Positions 27,716-36,388 of a DNA stretch of 64,000 bases are shown here, piece by piece (within the stretch, counting starts at the first letter, position 1; each line of letters opens with the position of its first letter). This stretch comes from Hymenobacter montanus (GTDB lineage Bacteria; Bacteroidota; Bacteroidia; Cytophagales; Hymenobacteraceae). The notes under the pieces are model-generated. The model ran no database searches. It worked only from the letters and a program-made list of their open reading frames with translations, and was not told the DNA's origin. Where the stretch lies: positions 82,459 through 146,458 of the forward strand of contig NZ_JACXAD010000014.1 in NCBI RefSeq assembly GCF_014699115.1. The letters are read 5' to 3'. The translations under genes and the position numbers were made by a program.

Positions 27716-28279
27716 TGCCTCGCAAAGATGCCGGAAAGCAAGGGAATGCGCCGCGGGCTGGCGTCGCGCATAAGCCACCGATATTGGTCGCGACCGTGGG
27801 CACCAGGTCCAGGCGCAGGCGTCAGGTAAGTAGGGTAGGCGCCGGCCCGTCGCCATAGTTTCTGATTCCACCTCTCCGATGCTCCAGCCGGCGCAAGGCT
27901 GCGTTTCCTGGTGGAGTGCCGTGAGCGGGCCGCTCCGGCCAACTCACTGAGCAGGGCCTGACGGGCCGTGATTTTTCTGATGCTTGATTATAGCGGATGG
28001 TTTGTAAGACTTCCCATTTCACAAGCGCCGAAGTGGCCAACTGGGGTTGGTGTGGGGACTACCAAACTCGCCTCCATGAGCCTGCCAACTAATGGGTGAG
28101 AAAAGCGTTAAACTTGCGATATACGCGGGCATGTGATCGAATGGGCAGGCAAACGCTTCTTCGGCCGTCTCAAACAAGCCCATCACCTGGCCAGCCGTTA
28201 CGAAAAAACGCGACTTGCTGGCCCCCGCTTTATCTAATGGCCGCCTTTGATTGAGGCGCTAAGTATCCACCACGTTAGT
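27716..28279. other. Intergenic region between divergent genes
   Basis: 564 bp separating the FkbM operon (-) from the YitT gene (+). CATCTTTG on the minus strand just upstream of the FkbM start is one base from the -7 consensus. No other gene, hairpin or repeat could be supported. Confidence 0.45.
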
Positions 28280-29242
28280 ATGCTACTGCCCCAATTTATT
28301 ATTCGTCATTATCGGGAGAAGCGGCGCCGACTTGCCAGCAACACCCCGGCCCAGCCTGAGCAATGGGTTTTTCCCTTTGCGGGGTGGGCCGTGCGCGAAC
28401 AGCTGGTGCAAGGTGCCTTCCTGGCCGCGGGCGTGGCCGCTGCCGCATTGGGATTGAAGGGGTTCCTGCTGCCCAATGGCTTCATTGATGGCGGCGTAAC
28501 GGGCATATCCCTGCTGATCAACCAGCTCACCGGGGTGTCGATTTCGCTCCTGATTGTCGTGCTCAACCTGCCTTTCATCCTGATGGGCTACTACCAGTTA
28601 GGCAAAGCATTCGCCTTCAAAACACTGGTCGCCATTGTGAGCCTGGCCCTGGTACTACTCGTTATTTCGTTTCCCACGCTCACGCAGGATAAGCTCCTGA
28701 TTGCCGTGTTCGGCGGCTTTTTCCTGGGTGCCGGCATTGGGCTTACCGTCCGGGGAGGGGCCGTGCTCGACGGCACGGAGGTGCTGGCCCTGTACCTGAG
28801 CAAGAAAACCGCCCTGTCGGTGGGCGATGTGGTGCTGCTCATCAACCTGCTGATTTTCGGGGTGGCCGCCGCGCTGCTCTCCGTGGAAACGGCTCTGTAC
28901 TCTATTCTGGCGTACCTGTCAGCCGCCAAAACAATTGATTTCATCATCGAAGGCATCGAGGAATACACCGGCGTCACTATCATTTCGGCGCACAGCGAAC
29001 AGATTCGCCGCATGCTCACCGAAAAGCTGGGGCGCGGGGCCACCATCTACGCGGGGCGGCGCGGGTTTGGCTCGCACGGCCACTCCCGCGAGGCCATCGA
29101 CATCGTGTTCACCGTCACCACCCGTTTGGAAGTAACCCGCCTCAAGACGGAAATCGACCGCATCGACCCCCAGGCCTTCGTGGTGATGCACAGCGTGCGC
29201 GAAACCAAGGGCGGGCTGGTAAAAAAACGCCCCCTGCATTGA
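28280..29242 (+). CDS. YitT family membrane protein (DUF161 plus DUF2179)
   Basis: A 320-residue inner-membrane protein. A basic N-terminus (IIRHYREKRRR) precedes about five or six hydrophobic segments: FLAAGVAAAALGLKGFLLP, ISLLIVVLNLPFILMGYY, TLVAIVSLALVLLVISFP, LLIAVFGGFFLGAGIGLTV and VVLLINLLIFGVAAALL. The conserved NGFIDGGVTGISLLIN and GGAVLDGTEVLALYLS motifs fit the YitT family. The last 80 or so residues form the soluble DUF2179 domain (RGATIYAGRRGFGSHGHSR). Transport activity is assumed for the family, but the substrate is not established. The ATG at 28280 is used instead of an upstream TTG. Confidence 0.9.
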   Translation: MLLPQFIIRHYREKRRRLASNTPAQPEQWVFPFAGWAVREQLVQGAFLAAGVAAAALGLKGFLLPNGFIDGGVTGISLLINQLTGVSISLLIVVLNLPFILMGYYQLGKAFAFKTLVAIVSLALVLLVISFPTLTQDKLLIAVFGGFFLGAGIGLTVRGGAVLDGTEVLALYLSKKTALSVGDVVLLINLLIFGVAAALLSVETALYSILAYLSAAKTIDFIIEGIEEYTGVTIISAHSEQIRRMLTEKLGRGATIYAGRRGFGSHGHSREAIDIVFTVTTRLEVTRLKTEIDRIDPQAFVVMHSVRETKGGLVKKRPLH

Positions 29243-29604
29243 GGAATGGCCACGGGTGCCCGGACGAGCACGTTCTAATTACCCGGCTTCCCGTTGCCGT
29301 GGGCAGCAGCACTGGTTGCCGGCCACCGGCGCTGACTAGGGCGGGACATCCGCTCGCTGGAGTAGGGGCCTTTAAACAGCTTGGGGAGGAGAAGCGTAGC
29401 GGGAGTGGGTGCCATTCGGTATGGGAAGCAGCCAGATGGTCTGGAGCCACCCATGAATAAGGATTCCCGCCGAAGCTGTAGATTGCCGCTGGCGTACGGC
29501 CCACGACGGCGGCAGTGTTCCGAGGCTTAGTCTATTTATCCTGGGCCCGCATATTGTCCAACTTTATACCGTACTTGGCAAGCCAATCTCACTCAGTAGT
29601 TACC
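29243..29604. other. Intergenic region
   Basis: 362 bp between the YitT and YiaA genes, both on the plus strand. No terminator-like hairpin, repeat or convincing promoter was seen. Confidence 0.45.
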
Positions 29605-30009
29605 ATGAACCCCCAGCCAAAACCGTCCAACGCCTTTATTGCTGCTTCCTGGGTTGCCCTCCTCGCAGGCATAGCGGCCTTCATTGTTGGACTATGGAAC
29701 GCCCAGATGGCGCTTAATGAAAAGGGCTATTATTTCACGGTGCTAATGTATGGCTTGTTCGCCGCCATCTCCCTGCAAAAAAGCGTACGCGACCGTCTCG
29801 AAGGCACTCCGGTTACCGCTATTTACTATGGTCTGAGTTGGTTCTCCACCGTGCTTTGCCTGCTGCTACTGGTGGTAGGCTTGTGGCACGCCACCCTCAC
29901 ACTGAGCGAAAAGGGGTTCTACGCCATGTCGTTTCTGCTTAGCTTGTTTGCCGCCATCGCCGTGCAGAAAAATACGCGCGACAGCCAGCAGGCCGGTACT
30001 GCGCAATAG
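29605..30009 (+). CDS. YiaA/YiaB family inner-membrane protein
   Basis: A 134-residue membrane protein made of two related halves, each with two hydrophobic segments. Half 1 is FIAASWVALLAGIAAFIVG then YYFTVLMYGLFAAISLQKS; half 2 is GLSWFSTVLCLLLLVVGLW then FYAMSFLLSLFAAIAVQKN. The repeated pattern GLW-A-L-EKG-Y/F and AI-VQK-RD is the YiaAB domain signature, so this is a double-domain member like E. coli YiaA. Function unknown. The start is the ATG at 29605 (MNPQPKPSNAF); the longer open frame lacks a sensible N-terminus. It lies 44 bp upstream of the DUF2459 gene and may be cotranscribed. Confidence 0.85.
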   Translation: MNPQPKPSNAFIAASWVALLAGIAAFIVGLWNAQMALNEKGYYFTVLMYGLFAAISLQKSVRDRLEGTPVTAIYYGLSWFSTVLCLLLLVVGLWHATLTLSEKGFYAMSFLLSLFAAIAVQKNTRDSQQAGTAQ

Positions 30010-30053
30010 TTATCGGGGGTAGCCAAGGCTATAACTTTCAACATCGCGATGCC

Positions 30054-30743
30054 ATGCGGATTACGATTCGGCAGGTAATGAAAGCGGTTGGGTACGCGGT
30101 GGGGGTCCTGGTGGGGGCCATCTGCCTGTACCTGGCGGCCGCGTTCGTCCTCGGGCGCATTCCGGTGGCCAAAACCCAGCCCAATGCCCCGGCCGACGTG
30201 CTGGTGTTTGTGCACACCAACGGCGTACATACCGACATCGTGGTGCCCGTCAAAACCCCGCAGCAGGATTGGAGCCAGCTGTTGCCCTTCCGCAACATCC
30301 CCTCCCGCGATACTACCCTGCGCTACCTGGCCTTCGGGTGGGGCGACAAGGGTTTTTACCTCTACACGCCCACTTGGGCCGACCTTAAATTCCGCACGGC
30401 ATTCGTGGCCGCATTTTGGCTGGGTTCCTCGGCCATGCACACCACGTATTTACCCGCTCCGACCCCCGGCCCCGACACCGTGCCCCTGCACCTAAGCCGG
30501 GCGGAGTACGCTCGCCTGATTGCCTATATTCAAGATAGCTTTCGCTACGATGCGGCCGGGCACGTGCAACACATCCAGGGCCACAGCTACGGCCCGAACG
30601 ACGCTTTCTACGAGGCCCGCCGCGTGTACAGCTTCTTGTACACGTGCAACACCTGGACCAATAATGCGCTAAAAGCCTGCGGCCAAAAGGCCTGCCTCTG
30701 GACGCCCTCCGACCGGGGTATTCTCTACCACTACGGCCGGTAG
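30054..30743 (+). CDS. DUF2459 / TIGR02117 family protein
   Basis: A 229-residue protein with one N-terminal transmembrane helix (AVGYAVGVLVGAICLYLAAA) and a periplasmic domain. The conserved features of the DUF2459 family are visible: FVHTNGVHTDIVVPV, the AFGWGDKGFYLYTPTW block, and YSFLYTCNTWTNNALKACG. The invariant His, Cys and Asn residues hint at a cysteine-peptidase-like fold, but no activity is established. A decayed second copy of part of this gene lies immediately downstream (30795-30868). It sits 44 bp after the YiaA-like gene. Confidence 0.85.
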   Translation: MRITIRQVMKAVGYAVGVLVGAICLYLAAAFVLGRIPVAKTQPNAPADVLVFVHTNGVHTDIVVPVKTPQQDWSQLLPFRNIPSRDTTLRYLAFGWGDKGFYLYTPTWADLKFRTAFVAAFWLGSSAMHTTYLPAPTPGPDTVPLHLSRAEYARLIAYIQDSFRYDAAGHVQHIQGHSYGPNDAFYEARRVYSFLYTCNTWTNNALKACGQKACLWTPSDRGILYHYGR

Positions 30744-30794
30744 CCGGTGGGGTGGAGCACTTCCCCGCCGCGCCTGAACAACGCGGTGGAGCGG

Positions 30795-30868
30795 CCTGGC
30801 CGCGTGCTTACTGGGCTCCTCGACCATGCAGACTATGTATTCATCCGCCCCGGGCCCGATCCCATGCC
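30795..30868 (+). pseudogene. Decayed fragment of a second DUF2459 gene
   Basis: The stretch GGCCGCGTGCTTACTGGGCT, continuing through CTCGACCATGCAGACTATGT, aligns base by base to the segment of the neighbouring gene at about 30407-30480. That segment encodes the VAAFWLGSSAMHTTYLPAP region, and it ends with the same CCGGGCCCGAT-like run. Roughly three quarters of the bases match, and the frame is broken. It is probably the remains of an old tandem duplication whose remainder was deleted or overwritten by the convergent 30886 gene. Confidence 0.6.
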
Positions 30869-30885
30869 AAGTTAGACTGAGGTCC

Positions 30886-31722
30886 CTACCTCCGCTTCGC
30901 CGAAATAGTTGCTTGGAGCGACTGCTTGAAGTTGTGCAGGAAGGCTTCCCGTCGGGTTGGGCTGAGCGAATCGAGTGACAGGTAGGGATTGAGATCTTCC
31001 AATTCAACTAACAGCAAATCGCCCTGCGTGGTACGGCAGGCGTCCACCCGCTGGATGCCGTGCGCAATGGTATTCCAGGCAATGAACTGATCTGCGAAAG
31101 CGGCGTCGGCGGGTGTGGGCTCATATTCTGCTAACTGCCACCTTTTCTGGGTATCCGGCGCGTAGAGGGCGTATTGTAACTGCTGGTCAATGTAGTAAAA
31201 AGATACTTCGTATTGGAAGTCAATAAACGGCTGAGCTATTTGACCCTGCCAGTCTAGGGTAGTCAGCTCGGCCCGCGAGACGACCTGTAAGCCAATTGAG
31301 TCCGACCCGTCCTTCGGTTTGACCATGTAACGCTCGGCCAGCGGTAGCCGAAACAGGTCGGCGGCCTGCTCGATGGAGGGGATAACCGGGTATCCCTGCC
31401 GGGTCAACTCCATCAAGTACCCCTTACCCGCCTGGTCACCTTGGCCGGTCATCGTGTTGTAAGTGCGGAGCTGCTGGGCGGCCACCCGCTCGACAAAAGC
31501 CGTGAAATAAGCTTGGTATTGGAGGACTGGCCCCGTATTACGAAAAACGATGAGGTCCACTAATTGCTCGAAGGGCTGCGAATCGCAGGGATGACAGAGC
31601 ACCAGGTTAAAATCTTCCCGTAAGCGGCTAGTCAGGAACAAATCTTCCTCGTAGTAGCGCCGGCCTTTGGCCTCAAAATACAGGTCTGTCAGGTACAGCA
31701 GCGTTGGTTTCGTAACCGGCAT
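30886..31722 (-). CDS. ATP-grasp-like protein
   Basis: A 278-residue soluble protein from the ATG at 31722 (MPVTKPTLLYLTDLYFEAKG). It resembles glutathione-synthetase-type ATP-grasp enzymes: GDQAGKGYLMELTRQGYPVIP, the ATP-binding lysine segment ERYMVKPKDGSDSIG, AQPFIDFQYEVSFYYID, and a late metal-binding acidic region VELEDLNPYLSLDSLS. The substrate is unknown; ATP-grasp ligases join a carboxylate to an amine or thiol. The frame extends 26 residues upstream with a hydrophobic stretch, which is less likely. It is convergent with the DUF2459 gene and its relic. Confidence 0.75.
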   Translation of the reverse strand: MPVTKPTLLYLTDLYFEAKGRRYYEEDLFLTSRLREDFNLVLCHPCDSQPFEQLVDLIVFRNTGPVLQYQAYFTAFVERVAAQQLRTYNTMTGQGDQAGKGYLMELTRQGYPVIPSIEQAADLFRLPLAERYMVKPKDGSDSIGLQVVSRAELTTLDWQGQIAQPFIDFQYEVSFYYIDQQLQYALYAPDTQKRWQLAEYEPTPADAAFADQFIAWNTIAHGIQRVDACRTTQGDLLLVELEDLNPYLSLDSLSPTRREAFLHNFKQSLQATISAKRR

Positions 31723-31994
31723 AATAGCAGAAAGGTAGTAAAGCCAAAGAAAGTGGGCCCCAAAATAAGCCTTCAGCGGCGCAATCGGATAAACAGCCAA
31801 TTATTGTGCTTTCTATGTGCTCAGCCTATGCTAGATGGCGGGATGTTCCAGTTATTTTTCGGAGAGGCTCTGAGCCACCGGCAAATGCATTCGGAGTAGC
31901 GGAGCCAGGGCTCCACTCTACAAACCGGCCCCGCCGGCTGCTAAGCCAACGGGGCCAAAATGGGTGAAATGAACCGGCCGACCGCCGGTAAGGC

Positions 31995-32243
31995 TTAATT
32001 CAGCCACACATCGGCTACTTGCTCGAAGCGGTGGGCAGCGAAGGCGCCGTAGGGACGCTCGGCGTAAAAGCCCAGGATGTGCACCTGGGGCTGACCGGTG
32101 CGAGCGTGCGGCAGCACGCGCACGGAATACACACGGCCAGCTTCGGGCCAATCGCCAACGTAGTCGGCGGGTCGTTGCGAATTGTTCACACAACGGGCAA
32201 ATTGCTGCAAAGGCAGCTGCGTAGGAAGCTTTACGTTTGACAT
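31995..32243 (-). CDS. Small hypothetical protein
   Basis: An 82-residue protein (MSNVKLPTQLPLQQFARCV) with a beta-like core GRVYSVRVLPHARTGQPQVH and the ending YGAFAAHRFEQVADVWLN. It is soluble and of unknown family. The size and the WPEAGRVYSVRV pattern suggest a small SH3- or barrel-like fold conserved among relatives, which is inference. A TATCTTTG box lies only 4 bp before the start codon, and two overlapping inverted repeats lie just upstream. The 270 bp beyond its stop hold nothing recognised. Confidence 0.7.
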   Translation of the reverse strand: MSNVKLPTQLPLQQFARCVNNSQRPADYVGDWPEAGRVYSVRVLPHARTGQPQVHILGFYAERPYGAFAAHRFEQVADVWLN

Positions 32244-32267
32244 ACCCAAAGATACAAATTTTCTGAA

Positions 32268-32307
32268 AGACTAAAAATATTAGAAAAGACTTTTTTAGTC
32301 TTTTCTA
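32268..32307 (-). promoter_or_regulatory. Two overlapping, mutually exclusive hairpins upstream of the 32243 gene
   Basis: AGACTAAAAA (32268-32277) pairs perfectly with TTTTTAGTCT (32292-32301). TAGAAAAGACT (32281-32291) pairs perfectly with AGTCTTTTCTA (32297-32307). The two stems share the central arm and cannot form together. They lie about 25-65 bp upstream of the start codon, next to the TATCTTTG box at 32247-32254. This could be an operator or an attenuator-like switch. Confidence 0.45.
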
Positions 32308-32643
32308 TAGGCCTAGTGGGTAATCTTATAAGCTTGGCTTAACCAGGTAATGGACTAAGGGCAGGCACGTCAGTAAGCAATAGGTGAATTACAGAAGCCT
32401 GCGTAAAACATTTTGCTAATTAATTTAGTTATCAACAGGCTGACTATCAATCAAAAAACACGTGGGCTACCATCTCTGGGATTCAACGGCCACTGTCAAA
32501 GTAAAACAGCGGGCATGAACTCACAACGGCCGCTCCGAAGACTCGCCTAGCCGAGGTTACAAATCTGCCTGAGGAGTCAGCCTGTAGCGGCTCTATCTAG
32601 ACAAGTACGGGGCTTGTTGCGGGAAAAAGACCCGGTACTACTA
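32308..32643. other. Intergenic region
   Basis: 336 bp, AT-rich in the first half. No gene, strong hairpin or repeat was supported. Confidence 0.4.
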
Positions 32644-33054
32644 TTAAACTTTCAATTCGATTTTACCTAATTCTTTACAAAGCTCAATATTTTTCTGCGT
32701 CCCGCTTTTGCGTTTGCTATCAGAGTTGAAGTCCACCGCGATAAAATGAGAGCATTCTTTTATGACTTCTAAATCCTGCTGTTCATCATTCTCAAAACCT
32801 CCTAAAACTGTCCAGCTTCCTACCTTCGTCTTGAATTTATCCGGCAAGTATTGAGGTTTATCAGCGATATGATAAACAGTAACTCTTGATGAACTACATT
32901 TTAAGAGTTCCATTGTTAATGTGTCAACACCTTTAAAATCGCAAAGTAGAAAAGAGCTGTTGCCACTGTCTAAGTACTGATTAATGACCTCTTCATAATA
33001 CTTCTTGAAATTAGAGAAGCTAATGTTTCCATTGCCGAATATATAGATTTTCAT
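32644..33054 (-). CDS. Hypothetical protein, possible SLOG/TIR-like nucleotide-binding fold
   Basis: A 136-residue AT-rich gene flanked by AT-rich spacers. The protein starts MKIYIFGNGNISFSNFKKYY, has a central FLLCDFKGVDTLTMELLK and VTVYHIADKPQYLP. It ends with ECSHFIAVDFNSDSKRKSG then TQKNIELCKELGKIEL. The alternation of short strands and helices, the early GNGN and the late SGT-x-KNI helix resemble Rossmannoid nucleotide-processing folds (SLOG or deoxyribosyltransferase-like) used in signalling and defence. This is pattern similarity only. It stands alone. Confidence 0.6.
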   Translation of the reverse strand: MKIYIFGNGNISFSNFKKYYEEVINQYLDSGNSSFLLCDFKGVDTLTMELLKCSSSRVTVYHIADKPQYLPDKFKTKVGSWTVLGGFENDEQQDLEVIKECSHFIAVDFNSDSKRKSGTQKNIELCKELGKIELKV

Positions 33055-33285
33055 AGTGACACTTTGTAGAACTAGGAACGTTACAATGCTACTCGATCAT
33101 CCTTGGCTTGTTGAACAGCTAGGATAATATTTTCTGCAAGTTGCCAAACATAACTTGGTGGCTTACAAAATTAGCAATGACCCTTGAAGTGTAGTCCGAT
33201 ATTTTTATACTTGACAACAAGTGTAATAGTAGTAGAAGCTTATTAGTAAGCTATTATTTGGTCATTTTACACGAATCCCTACCGC

Positions 33286-36129
33286 TTAATTTACTACGAC
33301 GGCGCGGGTTAGCACGCCCGCTGGTCCTTGCACCCGCAGTTGGTAAAGCCCCGGCGCGAGGTTGGCCAAATTAAGATTTGTCGAGCTGCCACGGCCCGCT
33401 TGGCGCAGAACCACCTGCCCCATGTTATTGAGCACCTGCAGCTCGAACGAGCCAAGCGTCGACGAAAATTCCACCCAGACCAAGCCGCTGGTGGGGTTAG
33501 GGTACGCACGAATGCTCGTGGCGAGCGCGGCCGACCGGGAGGACAGCAAGGTGGTGTACGAGCGGGCCGCAGCGTCAGACGCAGCTTGCAGCTGCGCCAG
33601 CGTCGAGGCCGTAAGCATTGCAAAAACCACGGTGGTAGAGTCGCCGGGGGCCAGCCTAAGGAGTCGGGTTCCCACTACCTGCGATACATCGGCCCCGTTG
33701 GGCAAACCGGCGGTGCGCTGGTCGGGGTCGGTGTCGTTACTTAAGGTGAGGAATTTTTCGGGCAGCGAAAAGCCATCGGACAGGCTCACGGGCGAGCCCA
33801 CTGGCGCATTATTGTTAATGGAATACACGGCTGGCGTGCCCCCCCGCAGCAAGCGGACCCCGGCATACACGGCCGGCACGCCGGGGCTGGGCGTCTGAAC
33901 CGGCGCGTAGCAATAGCCCAGGTTGCGGGTGTCGTCCCAGGTTGCAACGTTGCGGGCGGCCCCGTCGGGGTTGGGTAAGTCCCAGTCCATAAACAGGCCC
34001 GCGTAAAGCGGCTTGAGCGTATCGGCCGTGAGGTTACGGAGCGAATACTCCAGGACCACGAAGTCGCGGCGCTCGGGCGCAGCCCAGGCATAAGCCCGCT
34101 GGCGTACGGCCACGCCCACGCTCCGAATGCGGGTGCCAGCTACCGGAACCGAGTCCTGAAACTCGGCGAGGCTTTCCTGGTCGGCGCGGGGGCCTGGCTG
34201 CTGGCGCGTGGCTTGAGTCAGGCTGAAAAACGACTGCCGCGACTGTCCATAGCGGGTCCGCAGACGGTCCGACACGCGGGTGGGGCTGGTGGCCAGCATC
34301 AGGCCGCCTTCGTTCAGAATGTTCCCGCTACCCCGGTACGTTACCCCCCGGCCCACCGTAGCGCCCAAGTCGTCAAACGCCAGGTTGCCGCGGCTGGTCA
34401 GTGTCACGGCTAGGTCATTGGCTTCCAGCACTACGTAATCAGGATTCAGCGTAACATCGACAAACTGATCGAATTGGTACCCGCTGCTGGCCGTGAGGCG
34501 ATAGCGCAGCGTGGCGGTTGTATTCAGAGGAATACCGCTGCTGACCACGGATAACCGGAAAGGTGCGGCGGCGTTGCTCGCTCGGCCTAGCATAGGCAGG
34601 CTGCCAATCGTAAAGCTGCCCTGCTCCACCCGGAGGTAAGGCGAAAGCGAGGTAAGCGTGACGGTGAGTGCCGCCATGGGGTAAAGGATGTTTTGCACCT
34701 CCGCCGTCAGGCGGAAGGCGTCGCCGGGGGCGTAGGCCGGAAGTGTGGGGGCGAAAGTGCTGGTCACTACGCGGGCTTCCTGGGTGGTGGTTTGGGTCAC
34801 GGCCTTCAGCATGTTGAGGCGGCCGGTGCCCAGGCGGCCGACCCAGGCGGCGTTAACGGGTAGCGCATCAATGTTATCGGTAGTTTGGCGTAGCTGGGCC
34901 ACTACCTGAGCCGCAGTAAAGTCCGGAAACCGCTGCCGCACCAGCGCCGCCGCGGCCGCCACCATCGGCACGGCAAACGAGGTGCCGCCCACGGCGCCGT
35001 AGTCGGCATCGGCCGGGCCGTTGCCAGTGGTGGCGTGGTAGCCGTAAGTAGTGAGGATACTCACGCCCGGCGCTACCAGATCGACGCGGCGGCTGAAGGT
35101 GGCATTGGGACTTTTTCGGTCGTTATTGTCTACGCCCGATACCGACAGCACGTGGTTATAGGATGCTGGGTAAAAGAGCAGGTCGGCATTGGTATTGCCA
35201 GCGGCGGCCACCAGCACGACATTGCGGTTCACGGCGGCGTAAGTGATGGCGTCCTGCTCGAGGCGGGAGTAGCCGCCGGGCGCGCCCCAGCTCATGGTGA
35301 TGACCTGACAGCCGTGGTCGGCGGCGTACACGATGGCTTCGATGCCGGAAAAGACACCCGTGAGCGTATTGGGGTAGATGTTCACGGGTAGAAACCGACA
35401 CTGGTTGCTCACCCCGGCAATACCCACGCCGTTGTTGGACTGGGCGGCCGCCACGCCCGCCACCAGCGTGCCGTGCACGATGGACGGGTCGTAGCCAGGG
35501 TTGTTGTCGTTGTTGGCCATGTCCCAGCCCATGAAGTTGTCCACGTAGCCGTCCTCATCGTCGTCGACGCCGTTGATGGGGTCGTTGTAGTTGTACTTAA
35601 GCTGCGAGCGCAGGTCCTCGTGAGTGAGACGCACCCCGCCGTCGGTAATCCCAATGACGATGTTGCTGTCGCCGCTGACCACATCCCAGGCTCGGTAAGC
35701 ACTGATTTGCTTCAGGTAGAACTGGCTGCGGCTAATGCTGATGAGCATGGAGTCCGACAGGGGGTCGTTGGGTTGGGCCTGGGGCAGTCGGATGTAGAGC
35801 GGCTCCACGTATTCGACGGCTCCAGTGGCCAACAGCACCGCACGAGCCCGGTCGAGGGGAATAGTGGGGGACAGGGTGAACTGGTAAATGCCGCGCAAAT
35901 CGATGCTGCCGGGCTTTTTTTCCTCGGGAGGGAGGGCCCGCGGAAACTTTTGCCGTAGCTCTTGGGCATTTAGCGTGAGCAAAGCTCCCGCCAAAGCAGT
36001 CGGCCGGAAGCCGGGCCGCAGCTTAACAGTCAGCTGACCGGGCACGGTGGGTGGTGTGGCCGCGGCGCGCAGGGGCGCCATCAGGCTACCCACCACCAAA
36101 ACATATAACAGGAGTAGAATTCTTTGCAT
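33286..36129 (-). CDS. Secreted subtilisin-like serine protease (S8) with T9SS type A C-terminal domain
   Basis: A 947-residue exported protease. The signal peptide is MQRILLLLYVLVVGSLMAP. A prodomain-like segment runs to about 125. The S8 catalytic domain spans about 135-450 with Asp163 (GITDGGVRLTHEDL), His219 (VHGTLVAGVAAAQ), the oxyanion Asn312 (AAAGNTNADL) and Ser384 (GGTSFAVPMVAAAAALV). Beta-rich adhesive regions follow. The last 80 or so residues (AYPNPTSGLVWVEF ... LAPGLYQLRVQG) are a type A T9SS sorting domain, so the enzyme should be secreted or surface-attached. The frame continues to an ATG at 36198, but a promoter -7 box lies inside that extension and the signal peptide begins at 36129. 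Confidence 0.92.
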   Translation of the reverse strand: MQRILLLLYVLVVGSLMAPLRAAATPPTVPGQLTVKLRPGFRPTALAGALLTLNAQELRQKFPRALPPEEKKPGSIDLRGIYQFTLSPTIPLDRARAVLLATGAVEYVEPLYIRLPQAQPNDPLSDSMLISISRSQFYLKQISAYRAWDVVSGDSNIVIGITDGGVRLTHEDLRSQLKYNYNDPINGVDDDEDGYVDNFMGWDMANNDNNPGYDPSIVHGTLVAGVAAAQSNNGVGIAGVSNQCRFLPVNIYPNTLTGVFSGIEAIVYAADHGCQVITMSWGAPGGYSRLEQDAITYAAVNRNVVLVAAAGNTNADLLFYPASYNHVLSVSGVDNNDRKSPNATFSRRVDLVAPGVSILTTYGYHATTGNGPADADYGAVGGTSFAVPMVAAAAALVRQRFPDFTAAQVVAQLRQTTDNIDALPVNAAWVGRLGTGRLNMLKAVTQTTTQEARVVTSTFAPTLPAYAPGDAFRLTAEVQNILYPMAALTVTLTSLSPYLRVEQGSFTIGSLPMLGRASNAAAPFRLSVVSSGIPLNTTATLRYRLTASSGYQFDQFVDVTLNPDYVVLEANDLAVTLTSRGNLAFDDLGATVGRGVTYRGSGNILNEGGLMLATSPTRVSDRLRTRYGQSRQSFFSLTQATRQQPGPRADQESLAEFQDSVPVAGTRIRSVGVAVRQRAYAWAAPERRDFVVLEYSLRNLTADTLKPLYAGLFMDWDLPNPDGAARNVATWDDTRNLGYCYAPVQTPSPGVPAVYAGVRLLRGGTPAVYSINNNAPVGSPVSLSDGFSLPEKFLTLSNDTDPDQRTAGLPNGADVSQVVGTRLLRLAPGDSTTVVFAMLTASTLAQLQAASDAAARSYTTLLSSRSAALATSIRAYPNPTSGLVWVEFSSTLGSFELQVLNNMGQVVLRQAGRGSSTNLNLANLAPGLYQLRVQGPAGVLTRAVVVN

Positions 36130-36179
36130 TGGACGGTAATATAATAAAGTGTATATTGTATAGGGTAGAGTAACATCAA

Positions 36180-36187
36180 CAAAGATA
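36180..36187 (-). promoter_or_regulatory. -7 box of the S8 protease gene
   Basis: The minus strand reads TATCTTTG, an exact TAnnTTTG match, giving a predicted transcript start near 36173 and a leader of about 44 nt to the ATG at 36129. A clear -33 TTTG was not found. The box supports 36129 as the start codon rather than 36198. Confidence 0.5.
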
Positions 36188-36388
36188 CGCTTTTTCATGA
36201 TTAATTAGATTTATTCTTTGAGACTATTAAGGGGGGTAAATTGTTCTTGGCCAGCAAGACAAGGCACTTATTTTTGGCCTTGGCCGATGTGATTTAACCC
36301 GGGAAAAGGCAAGGTCGCCGGCCTGCTGTAACTTGCGCCCCGGCTTCACTGCCGCTCACCTCCCACGAATCAATTCGTCCGACCCACG

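Noticed and set aside
36130..36198. Longer start for the S8 protease (MKKRIFVDVTLPY)
   Set aside because: A TATCTTTG box lies inside the extension and the signal peptide begins at 36129.
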